Assembly (NCBI RefSeq): GCF_023205015.1
Contig: NZ_CP096258.1
Coordinates: 1,364,001-1,428,000 of the forward strand
Origin: Providencia rettgeri
GTDB taxonomy: Bacteria; Pseudomonadota; Gammaproteobacteria; Enterobacterales; Enterobacteriaceae
Length of the DNA: 64,000 bases
Reading direction: 5' to 3'
Position numbers and translations under genes: made by a program. The notes below the pieces were generated by a model, which saw only the letters and a program-made list of their open reading frames with translations, did no database searches and had not been told where the DNA came from. This document shows, one piece after another, positions 8,519-17,281 of this stretch (position 1 is the first letter of the stretch; each line of letters begins with the position of its first letter).

Positions 8519-9439
8519 ATGTCTCTAGCCGAAAATACTCTGAGTGACTGTCTACACAATGAATTCAACCAGGAAACGCAGCAGTTTTCACGTTTGGATA
8601 CGCTATCGATGGTGAACGTCATTAACCAAGCTGATAGCACGGTTGCAGGTGCCATTCAGGTTGTGCTACCTGCGATTGCTCAAGTGGTTGACGCTGTTGC
8701 TGAGTGCTTAAAGCAAGGTGGACGTTTGTTTTACATTGGCGCGGGTACTAGCGGTAGGTTAGCCGTATTAGATAGTGCAGAATGTCCACCCACATTTGGT
8801 ACTTCACCTGAAATGGTGCAATCGATTATTGCGGGTGGCCAAGATGCCATGCTAAACGCGGTTGAAAATATTGAGGATTCAGTAGAGTCAGCGATTGAAG
8901 AGCTAAAAAAACGCCAACTCTGTGCCAAAGATGTCGTGGTGGGTATTGCAGCCAGCGGACGCACACCATTTACCTTAGCAGGTATTGAATATGCCAATGA
9001 AATCGGTGCGTTAACGGTGGCGATTACTACGCGAGGCCGAGGGCTAGTCAGCGAAGTAGCTAAATTGGCGATTGCCCCCGATGTTGGCCCTGAAGTGTTA
9101 TCAGGTTCGACTCGCATGAAAAGCGGTACTGCGCAAAAAATGATTTTAGGCATGCTAAGTACTTGTGTGATGGGGAGATTAGGTCGTATTCATACTAATT
9201 TAATGGTTGATGTTGTTGCGAGTAATATCAAATTACTGCGCCGCGCAGAACGGATTGTAAGTGAAGTCTGCGGTATTGATGAACACACCGCAGCAGGGTT
9301 ATTGGCACAAGTGGATTATCATCCACGACGCGCAATTTTAATGCATGAGCTACAAATTAATGCACAGCAAGCGACGGATATCGTTCAACAACATCCAAAT
9401 ACCACCTTGGATAGCATGTTAGCAATTACCGTTAAGTAA
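8519..9439 (+). CDS. murQ: N-acetylmuramic acid 6-phosphate etherase MurQ
   Basis: Cleaves the lactyl ether of MurNAc-6-phosphate to GlcNAc-6-phosphate and D-lactate in peptidoglycan recycling or MurNAc use. A SIS sugar-phosphate isomerase fold is seen with the phosphate-binding segment GAGTSGRLAVLDSAECPP and the family motif VLSGSTRMKSGTAQKMIL. The length is 306 aa (E. coli 298), with a C-terminal helical tail. TGAGGGCG precedes the ATG. It is the first gene of a murQ-murP-murR-TSUP cluster, all on the plus strand. A CRP-like site and a palindromic operator candidate lie upstream. Confidence 0.95.
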   Translation: MSLAENTLSDCLHNEFNQETQQFSRLDTLSMVNVINQADSTVAGAIQVVLPAIAQVVDAVAECLKQGGRLFYIGAGTSGRLAVLDSAECPPTFGTSPEMVQSIIAGGQDAMLNAVENIEDSVESAIEELKKRQLCAKDVVVGIAASGRTPFTLAGIEYANEIGALTVAITTRGRGLVSEVAKLAIAPDVGPEVLSGSTRMKSGTAQKMILGMLSTCVMGRLGRIHTNLMVDVVASNIKLLRRAERIVSEVCGIDEHTAAGLLAQVDYHPRRAILMHELQINAQQATDIVQQHPNTTLDSMLAITVK

Positions 9440-9495
9440 TGGGATAGCATGTTGAAGAGCGGGTTTATTGGCTCAGTCAACACCGGGGGAATAAT

Positions 9496-10857
9496 ATGGC
9501 TAATAAGATAGAACATCTGGATGTACTCGCCAGAGAAATAGAAAAATATGCGGGCGGCTTTGATAACGTGGCAACATTAACGCATTGTATGACGCGTATC
9601 CGTTTAGTTTTAAAAGATAATAGCAAATTCGATGCTGAGGCCTTGAAGCAAATTGAAGGCGTAAAAGGCGTGATTTTCAATGGTGAACAACAACAAGTGA
9701 TTGTTGGGATGGGCACGGCAGCGAAAGTCTTTTCGGTGATGAACAAACGAATGCAAGGTAGCACCTCTACGGCAACAGAGAGCGTAGCACAGGCAGAGAA
9801 AAAAGCGTTTTCAATTCGTCGTACTTTAAATACGTTAGCGGCTATATTTGTCCCAACCATTCCAGCTTTGATTGGTTGTGGTTTGATTATGGGGTTAATC
9901 AATATCGTCCGCTTGGTTGCTCCGGGTGTTGTCGACCAATTCCCTGAGTTATTTAAGTTATTAAAATTGATTGGTAGCGCAGTCTTTGTTTATCTTTCAA
10001 TTATGATTGGGGTGAATACCGCGAAAGAGCTTGGTGCTTCCACCTCAATTGGTGCGGTCATGGCTGGGCTACTTTCGATGCCAGGTTTAGCGGATATCAC
10101 CTTATTTGGTTCGAAATTAGTCCCAGGTAGTGGGGGGATTTTTGCGGTACTGATGGTAGTCGTTTTCTCTTCTAAATTTGAAGTGTGGTTTAGAAGTATC
10201 ATTAAAGAAAGCCTAGATCTTATCGTGACGCCATTTGTGACCATTTTAGTCTCTGCGATGGTCGCAATTGTGGTGTTCCAACCTGCGGGGCATTACTTAA
10301 ACCAAATTTTAGCGCAAGGCGTTTCTGTTGCGCTGTTAAACAGCGGTGGTGCCGCCGTGGCGACGGGCGGTATTTTAGGCGGCAGTTTCTTATTCTTATT
10401 ATTAACGGGTTTACACCAAGGCTTGATCCCAATTCATGCTGAAATTTTACAAACCTTTGGTCTGAATTACTTGTTCCCAATTTTAGCTATGGGTGGAATG
10501 GGGCAAGTGGGTTCATGTTTCTGGGTTTATTTAAAAACCAAAAACCAACGTTTGAAGAAAACCTTAGTCGGTGCGTTACCTGTGGGTATTTTTGGTGTCG
10601 GCGAACCGTTATTATTCGGTGTGTCATTACCATTAGGAAAACCATTCATTGCAGGTTGTATTGGTGGAGCGGCTGGCGGGGCATTAATGGCATTCTTCCA
10701 TGTCGGGATCATCATTCCTTTTGGTACTGCTGGGTTATCATTAATTCCATTAGTGGGTGATGGCCAAATCTTGGATTTCTTAATTGCAGTTGCGGGTGCA
10801 TGGATTGTCGGGTTCATTGCCAGTATGATAATAGGCTTCACTGATCCAGAAAAATAA
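9496..10857 (+). CDS. murP: PTS N-acetylmuramic acid transporter EIIBC MurP
   Basis: Imports and phosphorylates MurNAc, delivering the substrate of MurQ. The EIIB domain (about residues 1-90) carries the phosphorylated cysteine Cys31 in LTHCMTRIRLVLKD. The rest is an EIIC domain with about ten membrane segments and the GLHQGLIPIHAEI motif. No EIIA domain is fused, as in E. coli, where the glucose EIIA (Crr) serves. The length is 453 aa (E. coli about 474). The start is ATG with CGGGGGAATA upstream, 56 bases after murQ, so the two are likely co-transcribed. Confidence 0.93.
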   Translation: MANKIEHLDVLAREIEKYAGGFDNVATLTHCMTRIRLVLKDNSKFDAEALKQIEGVKGVIFNGEQQQVIVGMGTAAKVFSVMNKRMQGSTSTATESVAQAEKKAFSIRRTLNTLAAIFVPTIPALIGCGLIMGLINIVRLVAPGVVDQFPELFKLLKLIGSAVFVYLSIMIGVNTAKELGASTSIGAVMAGLLSMPGLADITLFGSKLVPGSGGIFAVLMVVVFSSKFEVWFRSIIKESLDLIVTPFVTILVSAMVAIVVFQPAGHYLNQILAQGVSVALLNSGGAAVATGGILGGSFLFLLLTGLHQGLIPIHAEILQTFGLNYLFPILAMGGMGQVGSCFWVYLKTKNQRLKKTLVGALPVGIFGVGEPLLFGVSLPLGKPFIAGCIGGAAGGALMAFFHVGIIIPFGTAGLSLIPLVGDGQILDFLIAVAGAWIVGFIASMIIGFTDPEK

Positions 10858-10872
10858 TTAGAAGGAAAAGCC

Positions 10873-11718
10873 ATGTCGACACTGACGGTAAAACTGGAAA
10901 GCTTGCAGACACGCGGTAAAGGCACAGAACAACGTATTGCCACATTTTTGCTGGATAACCGCGAAAGTCTTATCGCGATGAATGCAGCGGAATTGGCACA
11001 GGCGGCTGGGGTCAGTAGTGCATCTGTTATCCGCTTTTCACGCCAAATGGGGTACCGTGGCTATCCTGAATTTAAAGTTGATTATTTGTCTGATGAGAAG
11101 CAACACAAAGCAGAAAGTTTATACGGTAATCTGAGTCGTCACGATGATACCTCTCAGATTATCGCCAAAACAGGGCAAATGTTTATTTCGGCTATTGAAA
11201 AATCACTGGATTTACTTGAGCCCTCTGTCGTAGATACCATCGCGCAAAAAATGTTTCAGGCCAAACGTATCGTGCTGTTTGGTGTCGGGTCTTCAGCCAT
11301 TGTTGCCAGTGATATTTTCCATAAATTAATTCGCATTAATAAACACGCACTGTTTAGTTATGATTTGCATGTTCAGCTAAGTTACTCGGCAAACTTAGGG
11401 CCGGAGGACCTTGCTATTGCAGTAACGGCGCGTGGAAACACTCAAGAAATCAATAGCATGCTTCGTGCTGCAAAAGAAACAGGTTGCTCGACAGTCGCAC
11501 TGACACGTTTTGGTCAAGATGAAGCAATAAAGTTAGCGGACTTCGCTTTGCCTTATTTTTATGATGAGCAACATTCCCAATTAGGCATCATCACCCCACA
11601 AGTATTACAGATGATTACTTTCGATACATTATTTTTTAAATACCTCACGTTAGCAGATAGTGATGCAAATGAAGCATTACAAAAAGGGCGACGCGCACTG
11701 ATACAAGGCAAGAGTTAA
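10873..11718 (+). CDS. murR: RpiR-family regulator MurR
   Basis: Likely repressor of the mur genes, sensing MurNAc-6-phosphate through its SIS domain. An N-terminal RpiR helix-turn-helix is seen (AELAQAAGVSSASVIRFSRQMGYRGYPEFK) and a C-terminal SIS domain (RIVLFGVGSSAIVASDIFHKL; AVTARGNTQEINSML). The length is 281 aa (E. coli MurR 285). In E. coli murR is divergent from murQP; here it follows murP by 15 bases with GAAGGAAAA as binding site, so it is made from the same message. Its TAA overlaps the ATG of the next gene by one base. Confidence 0.88.
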   Translation: MSTLTVKLESLQTRGKGTEQRIATFLLDNRESLIAMNAAELAQAAGVSSASVIRFSRQMGYRGYPEFKVDYLSDEKQHKAESLYGNLSRHDDTSQIIAKTGQMFISAIEKSLDLLEPSVVDTIAQKMFQAKRIVLFGVGSSAIVASDIFHKLIRINKHALFSYDLHVQLSYSANLGPEDLAIAVTARGNTQEINSMLRAAKETGCSTVALTRFGQDEAIKLADFALPYFYDEQHSQLGIITPQVLQMITFDTLFFKYLTLADSDANEALQKGRRALIQGKS

Positions 11719-12500
11719 TGATTGTAACGGAGTTAGCGATAGGTGCACTTATTGGGCTGATTATTAGCACAACGGGTGTCGGTGGTGGTGTGATTGTATT
11801 ACCGATACTGACCTATTTTTTTGGGCTGAATGCATTAGCGGCAGTCGCCACGGCCAATTTCCTTTCGATGCTAATGAAGGTTTCTTCTTCTTATATGCAT
11901 TTTCGCTTAGGCAATATCCCCTTTAAAGGTGCACTCATTGTATTAGCGATTATGTTGCCGAGCACCTTTCTCTCAAGTCTGTTTGTGACATTGCTGGGGG
12001 GATTACCGGGGTATGAAAAACAAGTCGAGTGGGGTATTAACCTGTTAGTGGCTGCTGCCATTATATTTTCGCTCTATTTATTTGTTCAGCGAATGTTTTT
12101 TGTTTCGATCATCAAACAAGAAGCGGCAAAAGGAGATCAGCTAAAATCCATGGCTGTGCCAGCTGTTCTAGCGGGTGTTGTACTTGGTGCAACTGGAGTT
12201 GGTGGTGGGGTGGTTGTTCTCCCAATGTTGTTGCGCTATATGCAACTGAATATTAAGCAAGCAATTGGCACATCGATTTTTGTAACAACTGTGTTGTCTG
12301 GCTCTTCTGCTTTGGCCTATGCGCAAGACGGTTATACCGATTTAAAATTGGCGCTGATACTGTGTGCGGGGGCATTGATTGTGATGCCACTGGCTAAATA
12401 TTTACTGATCCGTTTATCCGAACGCACTTTCCAATACATTACATTGTTATTAATTACCTGTAGCGCAGTTATGATGACAATGAATTTATTCACTTTCTAG
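11718..12500 (+). CDS. TSUP (TauE/SafE) family membrane transporter
   Basis: Integral membrane protein of 260 aa with about eight hydrophobic segments. The duplicated TSUP motif is clear: TTGVGGGVIVLPIL near residue 20 and GATGVGGGVVVLPML near residue 157. The family (TauE/SafE, YfcA) moves sulfite or organic anions; the substrate here is unknown. Its ATG overlaps the murR stop by one base (TAATG), so it is translationally coupled to the mur operon. A role with MurNAc products such as lactate is possible but unproven. Confidence 0.85.
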   Translation: MIVTELAIGALIGLIISTTGVGGGVIVLPILTYFFGLNALAAVATANFLSMLMKVSSSYMHFRLGNIPFKGALIVLAIMLPSTFLSSLFVTLLGGLPGYEKQVEWGINLLVAAAIIFSLYLFVQRMFFVSIIKQEAAKGDQLKSMAVPAVLAGVVLGATGVGGGVVVLPMLLRYMQLNIKQAIGTSIFVTTVLSGSSALAYAQDGYTDLKLALILCAGALIVMPLAKYLLIRLSERTFQYITLLLITCSAVMMTMNLFTF

Positions 12501-12508
12501 ATTTACGC

Positions 12509-12539
12509 GTCCTATTATTGACGGTATCAATAATAGGAC
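12509..12539. repeat. Perfect 13-bp inverted repeat between convergent genes
   Basis: GTCCTATTATTGA / TCAATAATAGGAC with a 5-base centre, between TSUP and aarA. No T-tract follows in either direction, so it is not a classical intrinsic terminator, although it may stop or protect both messages. Confidence 0.6.
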
Positions 12540-12566
12540 TGCTCTCTTACCAAAAAACGGTATTTT

Positions 12567-13448
12567 TTATCGCTGATTAAGTTCTTTTGCCATTTCTTGG
12601 TAAATAAACTGGCGCTCATAGTTTAGGTCTTCGTCTTGTAAGGAAGAAAACTGGCTGAGTGTCATGGCCAGTAAGGTGGCAGCTATAAGTACAATTAAGC
12701 CACTAGACAGCAGTTTTGCCCGAAATGTTGCTTGTGGCGCAAGCACAAAAGCACCGCTAATAACCGCACCAAGTACAGCGCCACCAATATGAGCAGCGTT
12801 ATCAATACCTGACTGCAAACCATTGATGAGAGTTAGTGCAATCATCCCAATAATATTATATAGCGGGCGTTTTAATTGGTTGAGTTCTTCAAGAGAGAGA
12901 CTCGGGTTATTAATTCTTTTTAATAAATCAATTACAGAAGCGGCAGCTAACCCCATAATAGCGCCAGATGCGCCAATACCCACGGTAATATATACCGTGT
13001 TATCAGGTAAATATAAACTATTCCACGCATTCATTGATGCTCGGTTCGCTACTGCATTAATGGCTTCACTGTATTGCCAATAAGCACTAAAAAATGCCGC
13101 GCCAATACCTGAAAATAGGTATATCGCGAGCATCCTAAATTTTCCATAGGTACGTTCGCATTCAATCCCAATAACAAACAAAGCCAACGTATTCAAAGCA
13201 AGGTGCATACCACCTGAGTGCAATACCATACTGACTGGATAGCGCCACCAATCCCCCGTTAATGAAAGTTGGTAAACATTGGCACCAAATAACAATAAGT
13301 TATTTTCTTGGGAATCGAGTGGGGCGGCATAATTGAGCTGGTAAGAATAAACAACAATATTCAGCGCTGCAATAAAAAGTGTTAGAGCTATTGCCCATAG
13401 GGAAAACTTAGGTTTCTGTGGAATAGCAGCATTGAGGTCGCCAGTCAT
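12567..13448 (-). CDS. aarA: Rhomboid intramembrane serine protease AarA
   Basis: Rhomboid protease of 293 aa with seven likely membrane segments. The catalytic serine is Ser161 in GASGAIMG and the histidine is His220 in DNAAHIGG; LTGDWWRYPVSMVLHSG is the typical L1/TM2 segment. The sequence follows the known P. stuartii AarA almost block by block. AarA removes an N-terminal extension from TatA and thereby enables export and release of a quorum signal. Relative to my recollection of AarA there is extra sequence around residues 127-149 before the active-site helix, and an extra loop near residues 180-195. It is monocistronic and convergent with the TSUP gene. Confidence 0.88.
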   Translation of the reverse strand: MTGDLNAAIPQKPKFSLWAIALTLFIAALNIVVYSYQLNYAAPLDSQENNLLLFGANVYQLSLTGDWWRYPVSMVLHSGGMHLALNTLALFVIGIECERTYGKFRMLAIYLFSGIGAAFFSAYWQYSEAINAVANRASMNAWNSLYLPDNTVYITVGIGASGAIMGLAAASVIDLLKRINNPSLSLEELNQLKRPLYNIIGMIALTLINGLQSGIDNAAHIGGAVLGAVISGAFVLAPQATFRAKLLSSGLIVLIAATLLAMTLSQFSSLQDEDLNYERQFIYQEMAKELNQR

Positions 13449-13564
13449 GTCAATATCCTATTAATCAGTCATGGTCGTTATCTTAAATAAGTGATTTGTT
13501 TAGCGCAATTTATCATTATCTGAGAATGCAGATATCATTCTGTCGGGGGAGGAACATAAAAAAA

Positions 13565-13592
13565 CAAAAAAGGAGCTCTAAAGAGCCCCTTT
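13565..13592 (-). terminator. Intrinsic terminator after maeA
   Basis: On the minus strand the stem GGGGCTC / GAGCTCC (one G-U pair) is followed by a long T-tract (TTTTTTG). Confidence 0.8.
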
Positions 13593-13610
13593 CGATGGAA
13601 TTACGTGTGA

Positions 13611-15308
13611 TTAAAACGAAGTCCGTTTATAAGTACGGTACTCAGGCTTCCAGAAATTCCGTTCAATGGCTTCATCCAATGCGCTATCAGAGGTGACCGT
13701 TGCCACACCTTGAACTTGTGCTTCTTTGGCCACTTGTTTAGCAATAATGCGAGAAACATCTTGGATATCAGATAGCAGAGGCAATAGCGCACCTTCACCA
13801 TTTTTAGCAAGAGGTGAACAGCTGGCAAGCGCACGGCTGGCAGCCATTAACATGCCATCAGTAACGCGTTTAGCACCAGAGGCAATCACACCAAGACCGA
13901 TACCCGGGAAGATATAGGAGTTGTTACATTGTGCAATTGGGAACACTTGGTCTTTGTAAGATACTGGGCTAAATGGACTGCCTGTTGCGACCAATGCTTT
14001 GCCATCAGTCCAATTGATAATATCTTCAGGGCGAGCTTCAACACGTGACGTTGGGTTAGATAACGGCATCACGATAGGGCGTTCACAGTGTTTATGCATC
14101 TCTTTAATGATTTCTTCTGTGAATAACCCAGCTTGGCCAGACACACCAATCAATATGGTTGGTTTGGCATTGCGTACGACATCTAACAGTGAAATTGAGT
14201 CACTGTTAACATCCCAGCTGGCTAAATTCTCACTGTTTTGCGTTAACTTAGCTTGGAAATCGAGTAAATTAGGCAGTTTATCGGTTAATAAACCAAAGCG
14301 GTCAACCATATAAATACGTGAACGCGCTTCTTCGTCGCTTAACCCTTCAGATTTCATTTGAGCGATAATTTGTTCTGCGATACCGCAACCCGCTGAGCCT
14401 GCACCTAAGAAAGTCACGCGTTGGTCACTTAGCTTACTGCCTGCGGCATGGCTGGCGGCAATTAAACTACCTAATGCAACCGATGCGGTGCCTTGAATAT
14501 CATCATTGAAACAGCATAGCTCATCACGGTAACGGGTTAATAAAGGCATCGCATTTTTCTGGGCGAAATCTTCAAATTGCAGTAATACGTTTGGCCAACG
14601 GCGTTTTACTGCTTGAACAAATTCATCAATGAACTCGTTGTATTCATCACCCGTAATACGTGGGTGACGCCATCCCATATACAGAGGGTCATTCAGACGC
14701 TGTGGGTTGTTGGTTCCTACATCAATAACAATAGGCAAAGTATAAGCAGGGCTGATACCCCCACAAGCGGTATAGAGAGAGAGTTTCCCAATTGGGATAC
14801 CCATACCGCCGATACCTTGGTCACCAAGGCCTAAAATACGTTCGCCATCGGTAACAACAATCACTTTCACATTTTGTTTGGTGGCGTTTTGTAGCATGTC
14901 GTCGATATATTCACGGTTTGGATAAGAAATAAATAAACCACGTGCACGACGATAAATGTCAGAGAAATGCTCACAAGCTTCACCCACGGTTGGGGTATAG
15001 ATAATTGGCATTACTTCTGTCAGGTGGGCATCTATAAGGCGATAAAATAAGGTTTCGTTGGTATCTTGAATATTTCGCAAATAAATGTGTTTATCAATAT
15101 CTGATTTAAAATCAATTAATTGACGGTAGGCACGTTCAACTTGTTCTTCGATGGTTTCAACTTGTTCAGGAAGTAAACCATGCAAGTTAAAATTTGCACG
15201 CTCTTCTTCGGTGAAGGCGCTTCCTTTATTCAGCAAAGGGAATTCAAGCAAAATTGGGCCAGCGTAGGGTATATAGAGAGGGCGTTTTGTTTCGTACTCA
15301 TGTTCCAT
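13611..15308 (-). CDS. maeA: NAD-dependent malic enzyme MaeA
   Basis: Oxidative decarboxylation of malate to pyruvate with NAD+. The protein has exactly the E. coli length of 565 aa. The malic domain contains YTPTVGEACEHFSDIYR and VTDGERILGLGDQGIGGMGI. The NAD domain contains FLGAGSAGCGIAEQII. NPTSRVEARPEDIINW and FPGIGLGVIASGAKRV mark the C-terminal part. It starts at the ATG at 15308. It is monocistronic, with its own terminator. The AT-rich accessory locus begins just upstream of it. Confidence 0.96.
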   Translation of the reverse strand: MEHEYETKRPLYIPYAGPILLEFPLLNKGSAFTEEERANFNLHGLLPEQVETIEEQVERAYRQLIDFKSDIDKHIYLRNIQDTNETLFYRLIDAHLTEVMPIIYTPTVGEACEHFSDIYRRARGLFISYPNREYIDDMLQNATKQNVKVIVVTDGERILGLGDQGIGGMGIPIGKLSLYTACGGISPAYTLPIVIDVGTNNPQRLNDPLYMGWRHPRITGDEYNEFIDEFVQAVKRRWPNVLLQFEDFAQKNAMPLLTRYRDELCCFNDDIQGTASVALGSLIAASHAAGSKLSDQRVTFLGAGSAGCGIAEQIIAQMKSEGLSDEEARSRIYMVDRFGLLTDKLPNLLDFQAKLTQNSENLASWDVNSDSISLLDVVRNAKPTILIGVSGQAGLFTEEIIKEMHKHCERPIVMPLSNPTSRVEARPEDIINWTDGKALVATGSPFSPVSYKDQVFPIAQCNNSYIFPGIGLGVIASGAKRVTDGMLMAASRALASCSPLAKNGEGALLPLLSDIQDVSRIIAKQVAKEAQVQGVATVTSDSALDEAIERNFWKPEYRTYKRTSF

Positions 15309-15738
15309 GAAATATCACTCTTCGGACGATTAATCAACAAAGTCAGGGTAGATCCTAAGCTAAACAGCAAATATGTACAGTAAATAATGATAAAAAAGCG
15401 TTAAAAAATTTACTGAAAAATATTGTGCATATGATAAGGAGTTTAAGCGCGAAAGGAAATGAAAGCCGATAACGGCATACGCATTACGGTAGGTAGATCA
15501 CGGTTAGCCAAGTATGAATGAATTCTTTTTATCTCAGCGGGTTTTTAAACAATGGTTTAACTTCCTTATGGATAAATTTTCTTAATGTTTTTTTCTCTAT
15601 TTTTAATGAGTTAGTGAGTGAAAAAATTAGTTTACTGTAAGCGAAATTATATTTTCAAATATCATATATTGCTGCATGTTTTTAACTGTTTTAGCTTAGG
15701 GTTATTAATTTATATTTCAATCTTGGGGTAAATCATAG
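15309..15738. other. Intergenic region maeA to accessory locus
   Basis: Holds the maeA promoter on the minus strand and the likely promoter of the first accessory gene. Composition becomes strongly AT-rich from about 15.54 kb onward, marking the left edge of the accessory DNA. No tRNA, integrase or direct repeat was seen at this edge. Confidence 0.4.
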
Positions 15739-16344
15739 ATGAAAATTAAAAACATATTAATAATATTCATATTATTGATTATTTCTCTTTGCAATCTGTC
15801 ATATGGAAATGGCTTTTTAACAAACAAAAAAGAGAAAGTAAAATCAGATAATATTGAAAATTCTTATAATAGTAAGAAAGAAATAGGTATTTTTATTATT
15901 TTGATTAGAGAATATATGAAGCAAGTGATGGTTGAATATAATAAACCATTATCAAATAAAGATTTTAATAAATACCATTATGAACACGCATTAGCTCATC
16001 TAGAAGTGCTTTTAAAACGTTTTGAAAATGGCAGTACTACGACTCGCAGGGATATTAGTTATCAAGAGGCTGCTGAAATAAATAAAAAAGCATTTGCAGC
16101 CTGTGACATGCCCTTTGATGCTTGGTTCTTTGCAGATGTTTTTGATGTCTTAGATCATGAAACTAATCAAAAAATTTGGGATGACATGCTAAATGCATTG
16201 GCGAATGATTCCCATGAAAGTGAAAAAAAAGTATTTTTATTTCTTTGGAATAAAATGAAAAATGTATCGGATTTAGATAAGATCGAAAAAAGCAAAAGAT
16301 GGCTTAATAGACTTGAGCGCGTAATTATATCATTTAAATCATGA
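15739..16344 (+). CDS. Exported family-A protein A1, unrecognised
   Basis: Not recognised. It has 201 aa and a signal peptide (residues 1-22, LCNLSYG then N). The mature part is helical and charged. Residues about 75-195 share a domain with three other products of this locus: a short acidic 'kRFENG' turn, then DISYQEAAEINKKAF, then a P-x-DAW motif, F-x-DVFDVLD, a W-rich helix and a C-terminal W-L-x-R/K-x-R. The same order is seen in A2 (20478-21146), A3 (21133-21780) and in the middle of the large T protein (19206-20324). GGGG lies 12-15 bases upstream of the ATG. Its periplasmic location is inferred from the signal. Confidence 0.75.
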   Translation: MKIKNILIIFILLIISLCNLSYGNGFLTNKKEKVKSDNIENSYNSKKEIGIFIILIREYMKQVMVEYNKPLSNKDFNKYHYEHALAHLEVLLKRFENGSTTTRRDISYQEAAEINKKAFAACDMPFDAWFFADVFDVLDHETNQKIWDDMLNALANDSHESEKKVFLFLWNKMKNVSDLDKIEKSKRWLNRLERVIISFKS

Positions 16345-16415
16345 TTGGAAATTATATTTTATTATTCTAGTTTTTATAATTTAATTATTATTAAATTAGT
16401 TCAATAGGTGAAGTT

Positions 16416-17138
16416 ATGGAATTTGGTGTTTTTGTCAACTATATATTTAAGTTAATTATTAATGTATTTCTATTATTAATTTCTATAAATGTTTATGCAG
16501 AAAATAGACCGGGCTTTGTTTGTGGGCAGTTTAATAAGAATATTATAGAAATTCCTAGCGAGTATGTTTTTTTATTTGCTGAATATGAAGGGTATAGTTA
16601 TTTTGACCCAAGGTTTATTGAAAATAAAAAAGGGTGTGAGGCTAATTTTAGAATTCTGCCAATGAGGATGTCATGGCCAGATTTAAAGCCATTTAGTGAA
16701 GTCAGCCATGATGTTAAAATGATAGAAGTCTATATTGAGCCATTAAATAGTGACCCTGAAAAATATTTCAGTCATAAAAAAAATATATACCTAAATATGG
16801 GGAGGCTTAAAAGAAAGGGTGAACTATATTATGATGAGGAATTAGAACTTTATTTTAATGAGGTTTCTATTGAGTTTAAACATATTAATGGTAATAAAGT
16901 GGATGTCAATATAATAAAGTATGGTTACTATTGGGATGAAGATAATGGTGAAGTCAATGTTTTAATGGAGTGTTCATGGAGACAGTTAGATGATAGTTAT
17001 CGGCGTTGTAAATTATTATCATTAATGCCTGAGTTTGGTCTTAAATATAGTGTTTCATTTGAATTTTCAAATCTTGTTAATTGGGAGACTATTCAAAACA
17101 AGGTAAGGCTATTTTTATCTGAATATATTAAAAATTAG
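16416..17138 (+). CDS. Exported four-cysteine family-B protein B1
   Basis: Not recognised. It has 240 aa and a signal peptide cut after residue 28 (VYA, then ENRPGF). The mature protein starts with NRPGFVCGQFN and contains FAEYEGYSYFDPRF and ENKKGCEANFR, with a C-terminal ECSW...YRRCK. Four cysteines (in FVCGQ, KGCEAN, MECSW and RRCK) are conserved in all three copies, which suggests two disulfide bonds in the periplasm. B2 and B3 are paralogues, with B3 the closer over the middle region. AGGTGAAG precedes the ATG. A remnant T frame follows 11 bases after the stop. Confidence 0.8.
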   Translation: MEFGVFVNYIFKLIINVFLLLISINVYAENRPGFVCGQFNKNIIEIPSEYVFLFAEYEGYSYFDPRFIENKKGCEANFRILPMRMSWPDLKPFSEVSHDVKMIEVYIEPLNSDPEKYFSHKKNIYLNMGRLKRKGELYYDEELELYFNEVSIEFKHINGNKVDVNIIKYGYYWDEDNGEVNVLMECSWRQLDDSYRRCKLLSLMPEFGLKYSVSFEFSNLVNWETIQNKVRLFLSEYIKN

Positions 17139-17149
17139 GGGGTAAAAAT

Positions 17150-17260
17150 ATGAATGGTCGCGACCGTAGGCAGGGAAACTTAGAATTAATATCAACAGAT
17201 TTATCTAATGTTACCCGAATTTTAATGGTTAGTAAGAATCTAGAGATTATGTATGATTAG
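17150..17260 (+). pseudogene. Remnant T1: truncated N-terminal module of family T
   Basis: A 36-codon frame (ATG 17150, stop TAG 17258-17260), preceded by a strong GGGGG site 11 bases after B1. Residues 9-35, GNLELISTDLSNVTRILMVS followed by KNLEIMY, align without gaps with the start of the large T protein at 18929 (GDLKLTRSDVSNAIKILYVT, then KEPKLMY). The frame ends right after this block, so it looks like a decayed or deliberately short copy of the T N-terminal module. Confidence 0.6.
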
Positions 17261-17281
17261 TTTATTTTAATAGGTATAAAT

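Noticed and set aside
8731..9153. Long minus-strand open frame (140 codons) opposite murQ
   Set aside because: It lies entirely inside murQ, has no ribosome site, and its composition is that of an antisense shadow of a conserved gene.
10527..10943. Minus-strand open frame of 138 codons opposite murP/murR
   Set aside because: Shadow of two well-supported genes; the predicted protein is low-complexity (P, N, K) without family features.
13496..13696. Plus-strand frame of 66 codons between aarA and maeA
   Set aside because: It runs through the maeA terminator and into the maeA gene antisense, with no recognisable product.
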